A DNA stretch of 39,489 nt, from NCBI GenBank assembly GCA_002728255.1, contig PBWV01000015.1, positions 1 to 39,489 on the forward strand, written 5' to 3'. This stretch comes from Rhodospirillaceae bacterium. Lineage in GTDB: Bacteria > Pseudomonadota > Alphaproteobacteria > UBA7887. Numbering within the stretch: the first letter of the stretch is position 1; each line of letters starts with the position of its first letter. Below are positions 8,276-16,513 of this stretch, piece by piece. The translations under genes were made by a program, and so were the position numbers. The notes under the pieces were generated by a model, which made no database searches, had not been told where the DNA came from, and saw nothing but the letters and a program-made list of their open reading frames with translations.

Positions 8276-9145
8276 ATGTCGGGCCCCACTTCTCATACTT
8301 TTTTTTCTCAACGACTACGTCTTCATTACGTAGATTGGGGTAATCCCGGGGCTGAACCATTACTAATGGTCCATGGAGGTCGAGACCATTGCCGTAGCTG
8401 GGACTGGCTGGCCCAATCACTAAAGGAAAAATATCACATTATTGCGCCGGACTTACGAGGGCACGGGGACTCACAATGGTTGGTTGGGGGGAGCTACGTA
8501 TTACCTGATTATGTATATGATCTAGCTCAGTTGGTTCATCAAACTGACGTCGCCCCAGTGACCATTATTGGGCACTCCCTTGGAGGCATGATATCACTCC
8601 AGTATGCTGGTCTTTACCCTAAAAATGTAAGAAAGATAGTAGCAATCGAAGGACTGGGTATTCCTCCTGAAAAGATAAAGTCGGATAACGAGCTAAGTGT
8701 AGATACCCGTCTTGTAAAATGGGTGGAGTATCTGCGAAAGCTGTCTGGTCGCCAGCCTCATAGGTACAAAAATATTCCGGACGCTGTTGCTCGAATGAGA
8801 GAAGCCAATGAGCGGTTAACGGCCGACCAAGCCCACCACCTCACAATCCATGGGGTTAATCAAAATGAAGATGGCACGTTTAGTTGGAAATTTGATAATT
8901 ATGTCCGTGTATTCCCTCCGTACGGCTTGAGTCCAGAGGAGCAACAAAATATGTGGGGTCGGATCGCATGCCCAACGTTACTACTTCGAGGAACTGAGAG
9001 TTGGGATAGTAACCCGGTGGAAGATGGTAGAGCTTCCTGTTTTTCCAATGCCACAATCATCGATGTGAAGAAAGCTGGCCACTGGGTTCACCACGATAAA
9101 CTGAATGAACTTATTCAGCATTTGGAACAATTCTTACCCAACTAA
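8276..9145 (+). CDS. Alpha/beta hydrolase
   Basis: A 289-residue cytoplasmic alpha/beta-hydrolase-fold protein. Visible features in order are LLMVHGGRDHCRSWDWL (oxyanion-hole loop with HGG), APDLRGHGDS, the nucleophile elbow IIGHSLGGMISL with the serine at about residue 103, a cap domain in the middle, CPTLLLRGTESWD and the catalytic His in AGHWVHHD near residue 269. The acid of the triad is probably the Asp in TESWDSN. No signal peptide. The substrate could be an ester, an epoxide or a C-C bond; nothing local decides. It is 34 bp ahead of the cupredoxin-like gene on the same strand, so co-transcription is possible. Confidence 0.9.
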   Translation: MSGPTSHTFFSQRLRLHYVDWGNPGAEPLLMVHGGRDHCRSWDWLAQSLKEKYHIIAPDLRGHGDSQWLVGGSYVLPDYVYDLAQLVHQTDVAPVTIIGHSLGGMISLQYAGLYPKNVRKIVAIEGLGIPPEKIKSDNELSVDTRLVKWVEYLRKLSGRQPHRYKNIPDAVARMREANERLTADQAHHLTIHGVNQNEDGTFSWKFDNYVRVFPPYGLSPEEQQNMWGRIACPTLLLRGTESWDSNPVEDGRASCFSNATIIDVKKAGHWVHHDKLNELIQHLEQFLPN

Positions 9146-9179
9146 AAGCTCAACAATGAAAAGGAACTAGGTATTTGAG

Positions 9180-9575
9180 TTGAAGAAAAATTTTCTACTT
9201 ATAACTGTATGCATAACGGCTTGCCTATTGCTTCTTAATCAAGGATTTATTAAAGCGGGAACTACACCTTCACCCCTAGAAAAGACCATTAATATCCAAA
9301 TTAGAAGCGGAGAGGTATCCGAAACCTCCAAAGTTATTAAGATACTTGAAGGAACAGACTTAACCCTAATCCTAAAAAGTGATCAAACAGTCGCCTTACA
9401 TCTACACGGATACGATATTGTTGCAAAGGTGCCCAAATTTGGCAAAGCATTGATGAAGTTAAATACCTTCGCCACCGGCCGATTCCCTATTAAGATACAT
9501 TCTTCTGCGAAGGATCATCAAGGCAACTCCCATCATGAACGAACCCTCCTTTATCTCGAGGTACACCCTAACTAG
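9180..9575 (+). CDS. Secreted cupredoxin-like protein
   Basis: A 131-residue exported protein with a TTG start at 9180; an in-frame TAG lies four codons upstream and AAGGA about 14 nt upstream, so no other start fits. The first 27 residues form a signal peptide (MKKNFLLITVCITACLLLLN). An ITAC string looks like a lipobox but sits inside the hydrophobic core, so ordinary signal peptidase cleavage is equally likely. The mature part is beta-rich, with VALHLHGYDIVAKVPKFG, FATGRFPIKIH and LLYLEVHP. The clustered histidines (HLHGYD, HSSAKDHQG, SHHE) fit a cupredoxin-type fold that might bind copper or another metal. No classical blue-copper Cys ligand is seen. The 3' end overlaps the next gene by 41 nt. 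Confidence 0.7.
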   Translation: MKKNFLLITVCITACLLLLNQGFIKAGTTPSPLEKTINIQIRSGEVSETSKVIKILEGTDLTLILKSDQTVALHLHGYDIVAKVPKFGKALMKLNTFATGRFPIKIHSSAKDHQGNSHHERTLLYLEVHPN

Positions 9576-11058
9576 CTTGGATTGCGTGAGAAATTTCGGC
9601 GTATTAATTAACACAGGAATTTTTTTGGCTATTTTGTTTGCCTCGAATCCTGTTTTAGCCCATGGTTTTGCATACAAATATGATCTGCCCTTACCACTTA
9701 ATCTTTATGTGTTTGGTTCCTCTTCTATTGTCTTTGTAAGCTTCCTAATGCTTCTTTTCTGGCGAAAAGGGACAAAAGAACTCCTTGACCTGAAATTAAG
9801 TTATACATTTAAGAACCCTAATTTTTACAAAATACAAAGGATGGCTGAAGCGACCCTAGGAACCTTATCCATCATGCTATCAACCATCATTTTATGCGCT
9901 GGTTTTTTTGGTAACTCAAATACTTTGAGTAATCCTCTCCCAGTAACAATTTGGGTATTATGGTGGGTAGGATTTTTTTATTTTACAGCCCTTTGCGTGA
10001 ATATCTGGAATAGTATCAACCCGTGGGCCTTTTCATTCCAGCTAGCAGAAGTTGCCATTGGAAAAAGGATCCAACTTACCTCTTATCCGACTTGGCTGGG
10101 TTATTGGCCCTCTTTCATGTTTTTCCTATCCTTTGTCTGGATTGAATTGGTTTGGCCGCACAAAGAAGTCCCAGCCACTCTGGCAACAGTAATAACTTTA
10201 TACACCCTGATAACTTGGACAGGAATGACAATCTATGGCAAACAGTCCTGGCTTAAATATGGTGAATGTTTTTCAGTAATATTTACCCTGATAGGAAACT
10301 TCTCACCAATCCAATTTTGTAAAACAAAAAAAACTCTCCATATCCAGCCACCCGCCCTTGGTATTCTTAAAATGCAAGAACCTTCTATGGGTCTCGTCTT
10401 TATTACAATACTATTACTGGCTGGGCTTAGCTTTGATGGTTTTATGGCGACCAAGAACTGGTTACAGCTCAAGACGTATTTACTTAATATCAACACCCTT
10501 CATTCAATTTTCAGAGAGCTCCACCAGACCTTCGGCAGTCTGCAACCAATATTGACGACACTCGGACTAGCTTCAACCTTATTACTTTTTCTTTTCACCT
10601 ATATTTTTATATCTTTCCTTACAAAAGTCTTGATCAACTGGACGAGTACGCCGCCAAAATTAAAAGTATCGCTCCCAAAGATAGTAAAACATTTTGTTAT
10701 GACCCTACTTCCCATTGCTATTGGCTATCATATTGCACACTACTTATCCTACCTCTTACTTGCCGGGCAACTAATCATACCTTTGGCATCCGACCCGTAT
10801 GCGTTGGGCTGGGATCTTTTTAACACAAATGATTACCGTATAGACATTGGTATAATTAATGCAAAAAATATGTGGGGCATTACCCTTGTTTCGGTAATAA
10901 TCGGGCATATTCTCAGTATGTTTCTGTCCCATGTTCGGGCGAGTCAATTATGTCTCTCCACCAACAGAATTTTAATTCAATTACCACTTGTTACCCTGAT
11001 GATTTTATACACCGGGGTGAGTCTTTGGATCTTGGCTCAACCTATTGTTGAACTGTGA
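9535..11058 (+). CDS. Large polytopic membrane protein, FedA-like (often annotated fenitrothion hydrolase family)
   Basis: A 507-residue inner-membrane protein with roughly a dozen hydrophobic segments. After a leader-like first segment (FLAILFASNPVLAHG) comes FAYKYDLPLPLNLYVFG. This LAHG...DLP-P-LYV block and the Trp-rich pattern (IWVLWWVGFFYF, NIWNSINPWAF, YPTWLGYWP) resemble the family named after FedA, a fenitrothion hydrolase; that name is a weak guide to function for distant members. C-terminal half has LLPIAIGYHIAHYLSYLL and a GWDLF motif. Conserved His residues in membrane segments could serve metal or heme binding (inference). The start at 9535 overlaps the cupredoxin-like gene in another frame, implying coupled expression. 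Transport or maturation of a metal is a possible role. Confidence 0.68.
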   Translation: MNEPSFISRYTLTSLDCVRNFGVLINTGIFLAILFASNPVLAHGFAYKYDLPLPLNLYVFGSSSIVFVSFLMLLFWRKGTKELLDLKLSYTFKNPNFYKIQRMAEATLGTLSIMLSTIILCAGFFGNSNTLSNPLPVTIWVLWWVGFFYFTALCVNIWNSINPWAFSFQLAEVAIGKRIQLTSYPTWLGYWPSFMFFLSFVWIELVWPHKEVPATLATVITLYTLITWTGMTIYGKQSWLKYGECFSVIFTLIGNFSPIQFCKTKKTLHIQPPALGILKMQEPSMGLVFITILLLAGLSFDGFMATKNWLQLKTYLLNINTLHSIFRELHQTFGSLQPILTTLGLASTLLLFLFTYIFISFLTKVLINWTSTPPKLKVSLPKIVKHFVMTLLPIAIGYHIAHYLSYLLLAGQLIIPLASDPYALGWDLFNTNDYRIDIGIINAKNMWGITLVSVIIGHILSMFLSHVRASQLCLSTNRILIQLPLVTLMILYTGVSLWILAQPIVEL

Positions 11059-11198
11059 AACTTCTCTGGCCTCCTTTTCCTCAAACCATAATTAAGCTCA
11101 GAATCTGATATGTCTCTTTTCAAACTAAAAACATTTTTGTTTTTTCTTCTTAACCCATTAAGGTTAACCTAGTGATACAGAGAATTGTGGAATCCTAA

Positions 11199-12275
11199 AT
11201 GCCAGAAACGAGCTGGTCCTTTGACGTCGATATTGTTGGCCGTTGTAATTTATCTTGCCCCTCCTGCCCAGTAGGGAATATGGCTGGAACACCCCTCCAA
11301 TCCGGGTATATGAGCCCCAAACTTCTTGATCAAATAGTGGGCAAGGCTGTATCAGAATGTAATGTTACAAATTTTGCTCTTTATAATTGGACTGAGCCGT
11401 TTATTCATCCAAAACTTCCGGAGATGATAAGTGTCGTAAAAGCGCATAATATAGGCTGCGACATCAGCACAAATCTCAATTTGGCAAAGCAGATTGACGC
11501 GGTGGTATCAGCGAAGCCGGATACAATCAAAATTTCTGTTTCGGGATTTAATCAAAAAAGCTATGGGACAACACATCGAGGCGGGAACATAGAATTAGTA
11601 AAACAAAACATGCAAATGTTAGCAGACGCTAAAAAATCCTATGACTCTCCAACACGCATACTCGTAATTTTTCATAGGTATCTAGATAATCAAGATGAAG
11701 AGAGCTCTATGCGAAAATTTGCCTTATCCTTAGATTTTGATTTTACGACATATTGGGCTTACCTGATGCCTTTGGAAAAGAATCTTGCCTTTCTCAAATT
11801 AAAGCCTTCGGTAACCCAATTTACAAAACAAGATAAAGCCTTAGTTAATCAGTTAGCCTTTCCCTTGGAAAAGGCATTGTCTGTAGCACGAGATGAGAAC
11901 GTCTCTCAATGTAGGCTGCGTGATAACCAAATGGCAATTAATTCAGAGGGAAAAGTGATGTTATGTTGTTCTGTATTTGACCAAAGCAAGTACCTGTTGG
12001 CCGATTACCTTGATACACCCATTCAAGATTTACAAAAAATGAAACATTCTCACGAGATGTGCACCAAATGCATGCAAGCAGGCCTGCACGTCATGATGAC
12101 CTTTGGCGATAATAAACTACCAAGGTTTGCACTCCGCTTAGAAAAAATGATTCGTCAGAATATCCAAGATAATAATCCTGAACTCGATGTAAAAAAAGCC
12201 TATGGTCCTTACTTTGCAAGGGAAAGCCATCTTATCGGGCTTAAAAGAAAATTCCGTAATTTATTTTTTGGGTAA
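11199..12275 (+). CDS. Radical SAM protein with SPASM-type C-terminal cysteines
   Basis: A 358-residue enzyme. The radical-SAM [4Fe-4S] motif is C16-x3-C20-x2-C23 (GRCNLSCPSC), followed by the ALYNWTEPFIHP segment that matches the GGEP-like region in this subgroup. C-terminal cysteines (QCRL, MLCCSVFD, MCTKCM) are arranged as in SPASM/twitch auxiliary cluster domains, with the usual NSEGKVMLCC before them. SPASM enzymes modify peptides, proteins or small molecules such as cell-wall sugars. No cysteine- or motif-rich precursor peptide is evident next to it, so substrate is unknown. It lies 140 bp after the membrane protein on the same strand. A basic C-terminus ends LIGLKRKFRNLFFG. Confidence 0.85.
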   Translation: MPETSWSFDVDIVGRCNLSCPSCPVGNMAGTPLQSGYMSPKLLDQIVGKAVSECNVTNFALYNWTEPFIHPKLPEMISVVKAHNIGCDISTNLNLAKQIDAVVSAKPDTIKISVSGFNQKSYGTTHRGGNIELVKQNMQMLADAKKSYDSPTRILVIFHRYLDNQDEESSMRKFALSLDFDFTTYWAYLMPLEKNLAFLKLKPSVTQFTKQDKALVNQLAFPLEKALSVARDENVSQCRLRDNQMAINSEGKVMLCCSVFDQSKYLLADYLDTPIQDLQKMKHSHEMCTKCMQAGLHVMMTFGDNKLPRFALRLEKMIRQNIQDNNPELDVKKAYGPYFARESHLIGLKRKFRNLFFG

Positions 12276-12353
12276 AGTTTTTCTCAAATACGGCTAACGC
12301 AGACTTTTCTAATTTAGGGCCTGTTAACTGAACGCCGACACGATTAAAATACC

Positions 12354-13619
12354 TCAATCAGGATAAGGACCATTATTGAAATGGCCGGCAGGATGATACC
12401 ACTTAGGTAGCATAGTTATGGAATTTGGGGCTAGCCCAAGGTCCTTTAACGTATCGATATTACCCTCCACCTCCAGAGATTCTAAATTAATTACAGTGAT
12501 AGAGCCATCATTCATCCCAGGCAGATTAAGCAAGGAATTTTGGACATATGCTTTTTCTTCAGAAGGTGAAAACGCAACGTGATGAGATCCTCCAGCAGTT
12601 GGCAAAGAAGTTATTAAAGACGGGCTCTCTATCCCATTGGATATATCAAAAATATGAAACATTCCAGGATCCGCTGTCGTCACGTAAAGCCTATCTACTT
12701 TTTTATTAAAATAAATTTCTAATGGCATGTGGGCCCCTAATGATCCAAAATCAAAAGCTTTATGCGCAACAAACCTTTCATCTGAAGCGGTCCACACGAG
12801 TACCCATAAGGTATCCTCCATCATATTGGTTACATAAGCAGCAGGGGGGGTTGAGTTAGGTATAAAAACTGCCTCGACTGGAGCGCTATCCCGGTTTTCT
12901 CCGACTACAATAGACCTTATATGCCTGTGAGTGCTGGCTTCAATCACTTCTATGGTATTCCCAACACCACTAAAATCCGGCGCCACACAATTGGCCACGA
13001 TAAGTCGATCAATTTCCTCATTCAAAGCAATTCCATGAGGATAGGTCTTAGGAATTTTTATTATATCTGTTACCAGGTCATTGGCCGCATCGCCTATAAT
13101 AACGTTCTCCGAGCCCATGCAGGTAACATACCAGGTCATATTATCGTCTGAAAAAATAATATTTTCTTGTACTTTACAATCGGGCATAGGAATCGATTTT
13201 AAACGATAGGGAAATTTTTCTAGATCAATTACATACATATCCTTGGAAGACAGGGCCGTAATATACGCTTTGGTCAAATCTCTATTGTAAAAAATATGAT
13301 GCAAAACCAATTCCGGTGAAACTGGAATGTCGATCAAAATATTTCCATAATCTAAGGAAAGAGGGTCTAACTCAATAATTGCTATCCCCTCTCTTCGACC
13401 CTCCCCACCTACTTGCAATTGGAGGGCTTCTAAAGACTCTGGAGCCTTTGACTCATAATTAAGGATAGCCAACATTTCAGCTGAAGCGAAAGGAATAATT
13501 TTGTAAAAACAAATATTTAACACAAACAAAAATATACAGCAAAGCATCTTCCCACGGACTTTGATTTTGTTTGAAAAACCTAAATCCGGAACCAGAATAT
13601 TAGTGGTGCTATTATGCAT
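12354..13619 (-). CDS. Exported YncE-like beta-propeller protein
   Basis: A 421-residue protein made mostly of repeated beta-propeller blades of the YVTN/YncE/SMP-30 kind. Examples are KAYITALSSKDMYVIDLEKF, DRLIVANCVAP, AAYVTNMMEDTLWVLV, DRLYVTTADPGMFHIFDI and KAYVQNSLLNLPGM followed by SITVINLESLEVEG. A hydrophobic stretch at residues 26-46 ends in FASAEM, as expected for a signal peptide with an unusually long basic lead. An alternative start at Met25 (13547) would give a shorter leader but no positive charge; neither has a good Shine-Dalgarno. Function of these propellers is usually unknown; some sit with metal or PQQ systems. It is convergent with the radical SAM gene. Confidence 0.75.
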   Translation of the reverse strand: MHNSTTNILVPDLGFSNKIKVRGKMLCCIFLFVLNICFYKIIPFASAEMLAILNYESKAPESLEALQLQVGGEGRREGIAIIELDPLSLDYGNILIDIPVSPELVLHHIFYNRDLTKAYITALSSKDMYVIDLEKFPYRLKSIPMPDCKVQENIIFSDDNMTWYVTCMGSENVIIGDAANDLVTDIIKIPKTYPHGIALNEEIDRLIVANCVAPDFSGVGNTIEVIEASTHRHIRSIVVGENRDSAPVEAVFIPNSTPPAAYVTNMMEDTLWVLVWTASDERFVAHKAFDFGSLGAHMPLEIYFNKKVDRLYVTTADPGMFHIFDISNGIESPSLITSLPTAGGSHHVAFSPSEEKAYVQNSLLNLPGMNDGSITVINLESLEVEGNIDTLKDLGLAPNSITMLPKWYHPAGHFNNGPYPD

Positions 13620-13808
13620 TATTTAGAACTTATGTAGCCCTTCGCCCTTCAATAATGTTAAACATAGGCCAACTTAAATACAATATGCCTATTACCGAAT
13701 AATGCTGGGACCACTTACCAAAAGCAATTCATCGAAAATAAGACATGCAAACAAACTATACCTGACACTATATGCTTTCCCTCTAGGAACAAAAAAGTAG
13801 GACGAAAA

Positions 13809-14570
13809 ATGCCCAAATTAGAAGGTAAATGCGCTGTAATCACTGGTGGTGGAACAGGTATAGGACGCTCTACTGCGCTGGCCTTTGCTCGGGAAGGAGC
13901 CAACATAGCCATACTTGATTGGGACAAAGAAACCAGCGAGCGCACTATCGCCGAAATTAGAGCGATTGGAGTTTCAGGACTTTTTTTTGAGACTGACGTT
14001 AGCGAAGCTGAAGAAATGGAACGTTCCATAAAAGGAGCTGCTTCCGAGCTTGGAGGCTTGCACATATTGCACAACAATGCGGGGGGCTCCTCCGCAAAAG
14101 ATGGGGCTGTCGAAACCCTGCCTCTTGAAGAGTGGTGGAGAACCATAAAAACGGATCTTTTCGGAACTTTCCTTGGGTGTAGATTTGGTATCCCCGAATT
14201 AGCAAAATCTGGGGGTGGTTCCATTATCAATATGACATCTATCAGAGCTCTGGTTGGAAGTGAGGGCGCTGCTGCATATTCTACGGCCAAAGGTGGTGTC
14301 ATCGCATTGACACAGGCACTGACTCCGGAGTGCGCAAAAAAGAATATTCGCATAAACGCCATAGCCCCTGGCGTCATAAAGACTGACCGAGTAAAAAAAC
14401 TTCTAGAGGCAGGGGAGGAAACTGGGAACGATGCCATAGTAAGTCGGCATCTTTTGGGCCTTGGCGAACCGAATGACATAGCTAATTTAGCATTGTTCCT
14501 AGCATCTCATGACTCCCGCCTGATTACGGGAACGATTCTTCCCGTTGACAGTGGGACGAGTGCTACTTAA
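13809..14570 (+). CDS. Short-chain dehydrogenase/reductase
   Basis: A 253-residue classical SDR. Motifs: TGGGTGIGRSTA (about residues 12-23), an Asp-containing LDWDKE after the second strand, HNNAGG, the catalytic Ser in MTSIRAL, and YSTAK with Tyr and Lys; the end is TGTILPVDSGTSAT. The Asp at the NAD-binding position suggests NAD rather than NADP (inference). It is not an obvious family member with a known substrate. TAGGA lies just upstream of the ATG. It is separated by 189 bp from the divergent beta-propeller gene and followed by a possible tiny membrane peptide. Confidence 0.9.
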   Translation: MPKLEGKCAVITGGGTGIGRSTALAFAREGANIAILDWDKETSERTIAEIRAIGVSGLFFETDVSEAEEMERSIKGAASELGGLHILHNNAGGSSAKDGAVETLPLEEWWRTIKTDLFGTFLGCRFGIPELAKSGGGSIINMTSIRALVGSEGAAAYSTAKGGVIALTQALTPECAKKNIRINAIAPGVIKTDRVKKLLEAGEETGNDAIVSRHLLGLGEPNDIANLALFLASHDSRLITGTILPVDSGTSAT

Positions 14571-14581
14571 GAAAATAAGTT

Positions 14582-14707
14582 ATGAAAATTGATCGTGACC
14601 TACCTGCCAAGCAACTTTCCCCTTGGATCCCTCTGATGTTAAGTGGAGTGGGCTTAGCCTATTTAGCATATGAGCTATACAGCCATGGGCTAGCCCTGCT
14701 GCACTGA
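14582..14707 (+). CDS. Possible 41-residue single-pass membrane peptide
   Basis: A short open frame of 41 codons starts 12 bp after the SDR stop. It has a polar N-terminus (MKIDRDLPAKQLSPW) and a hydrophobic run PLMLSGVGLAYLAYELYSHG long enough to span a membrane, ending ALLH. The upstream region (AAGAAAATAAG) is a weak ribosome site. Its position and membrane-like composition favour a real peptide, but length alone could arise by chance. No function can be named. Confidence 0.35.
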   Translation: MKIDRDLPAKQLSPWIPLMLSGVGLAYLAYELYSHGLALLH

Positions 14708-14719
14708 TCCACTCCAAGT

Positions 14720-15574
14720 TTAAGGGTTCTTAGCGCTTACAATCCAAGTACTAAACTTCATATCGATCCCACGGCTAGTCTTAAATGGCTCTAAGGCTTG
14801 TTCAACAGCGGTAATGCATTTGCTTCTTAGAGCTGGGCTTGCATTGCCAAAAGGCTCAGACATAGGACCCATTTGGCATATAAAACCTGCAGCATCACTA
14901 ACGTTCTTCCCCATATTATGCTCCATCTCAAACTTTTCGACACTTACCTCAGACCATCCAGCCCTTCCCAGCACATCAAAGATACGCGCTTCCCGTTCCA
15001 TAGCGAACTGTCCTGGTGCGTCATCCGGAGGTGCTGGCGGAATATCAAGAAACTGCCGAGCTGCTCCTGTAGGTATTCCTATCCATGGATTATCCTTCCT
15101 GGAGGCCCAACAGACATATGCCAAGCGACCACCAGGTTTGATTGCTGTTCGAATATTGCCCAACGCCGCTACTGGATCATCAAAAAACATGACACCGAAT
15201 CGACTAAAGACCGCATCAAAGTAGTTTGGAACAAACTGTTGAACTTCAGCATCACCCTCCTTAAAACTCAACACCCCCTGCGGAGCGCTAACCGCCTCCG
15301 CTCTCGCCCTCTCCAACATAGGTCGGGAAAAATCAATGCCCTGGACTTTGCCCCCCGGACCGACGAGTTTTGCCAACTCAACACTCGTTTCCCCTGTTCC
15401 ACAACCCACATCAAGAATACGTTCGCCCTTAGCCGCACTCAAAGCATTAAGCGCCGCTACACCAAATGGTGAAAGTAGCGGGTCAATCCTTGGCTTCAAA
15501 GTTACCCAAAAATCCCCTTTGACCTCATTCCAAAATTGTTGTTGATCCACGTTTACGACCAATTCACTTACCAT
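14720..15574 (-). CDS. Class I SAM-dependent methyltransferase
   Basis: A 284-residue methyltransferase of the Rossmann-like UbiE/Methyltransf_11 kind. Motif I is ILDVGCGTGETS (about residues 55-66), followed by VQGIDFSRPMLE as the acidic motif binding the ribose of S-adenosylmethionine, KEGDAEV (motif II region) and FDAVFSRFGVMFF. The C-terminal part with IFDVLGRAGWSEVSVEKFE is a typical substrate-recognition cap. The ATG at 15574 is chosen over a TTG three codons earlier. Substrate is not readable. It is the only protein-coding gene between the tRNA and the SDR. Confidence 0.88.
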   Translation of the reverse strand: MVSELVVNVDQQQFWNEVKGDFWVTLKPRIDPLLSPFGVAALNALSAAKGERILDVGCGTGETSVELAKLVGPGGKVQGIDFSRPMLERARAEAVSAPQGVLSFKEGDAEVQQFVPNYFDAVFSRFGVMFFDDPVAALGNIRTAIKPGGRLAYVCWASRKDNPWIGIPTGAARQFLDIPPAPPDDAPGQFAMEREARIFDVLGRAGWSEVSVEKFEMEHNMGKNVSDAAGFICQMGPMSEPFGNASPALRSKCITAVEQALEPFKTSRGIDMKFSTWIVSAKNP

Positions 15575-15664
15575 TTCGCGCAACCATCCCGGTTGATTTT
15601 ATCCGTGTTTTGCCCATTTCTGAGATTACGAAGGACCGATATCCCGAGCTCTAGGAGCAAAAAA

Positions 15665-15742
15665 TGGGGCGAGTGAGCGGATTTGAACCGCCGACTTCTT
15701 GATCCACAATCAAGCGCTCTAACCAACTGAGCTACACCCGCC
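15665..15742 (-). tRNA. tRNA-His (GTG anticodon) with encoded CCA
   Basis: The complement folds into a full cloverleaf. The anticodon stem CTTGA/TCAAG encloses the loop TTGTGGA, so the anticodon is GTG (His). The T arm contains GGTTCAAATCC. The acceptor 5' end is G-1 G1 C2 G3 G4 and the 3' end is C73 followed by encoded CCA, so the extra G-1 can pair with C73. One G-U pair occurs at 4-69 and another at 49-65. A run of six T follows the CCA, which could end transcription. This canonical tRNA-His form differs from the A73, G-1-lacking form reported for Rhizobiales, Rhodobacterales and Caulobacterales. Confidence 0.96.
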
Positions 15743-15877
15743 GTATTTCAGCCTTGTATTCTTTGGGGAGCTATACACCTCCCTGTACTCTTATAAAAAT
15801 ACTTTCTATCACCACATAGTAAAAAAAAAGCGATTTTATAGAAAATTTGGGCTTGGCCCACTTTATCAAAGACGATA

Positions 15878-15893
15878 TGGCCACATTTTTGCT
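15878..15893 (+). promoter_or_regulatory. Candidate sigma-54 promoter for glnBA (overlaps an extended -10 box)
   Basis: The sequence TGGCCACATTTTTGCT has GG and GC separated by exactly 10 bases, matching the TGGCAC-N5-TTGCW consensus of sigma-54 except for two swapped positions (CA for AC). It lies about 110 bp before the glnB start, in the expected direction. The same GC is followed by TATAAA, so TGCTATAAA could instead act as an extended -10 for sigma-70. A perfect inverted repeat TGGGC-TTG-GCCCA (15848-15860) lies 18 bp upstream; it is not an NtrC consensus. No clear NtrC site is seen. Confidence 0.5.
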
Positions 15894-15991
15894 ATAAAAA
15901 GCTAGATTTCCCTAAAAACCGATGGGATAACGGTACATCAATCATTAAAAATAGTTTATTGTTGGCTGAGAAATTTGGACCTTTTAACTAG

Positions 15992-16342
<351 letters not shown>

Positions 16343-16513
16343 CTTTTCAACAGCCGACATCGGATTTTGGAAAGAGCATCCGAAGGCTAGCTATAAGGTG
16401 AAGGGAAAAACTGTCAGAATTTAACATTACAGAGGCAGGTTATTTCCGGGGAAAGTAGTGCAAGGCGGTTTGAACATAGTGTTAGGACAGTAAGCAAAAC
16501 TGGAGTCAAAGTA

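Noticed and set aside
11110-11172. A 20-codon hydrophobic frame (MSLFKLKTFLFFLLNPLRLT) just before the radical SAM gene, considered as a precursor peptide
   Set aside because: No ribosome site, no Cys or other modifiable core, and AT-rich DNA easily makes such frames.
13715-14479. A 254-codon open frame on the minus strand across the SDR gene at 13809
   Set aside because: It is the antisense of a clear SDR with all catalytic motifs; its translation is low-complexity and has no family features.
14873-15472. A 199-codon plus-strand frame opposite the methyltransferase
   Set aside because: The minus strand encodes a clear SAM-dependent methyltransferase; the shadow frame has no domain signature.
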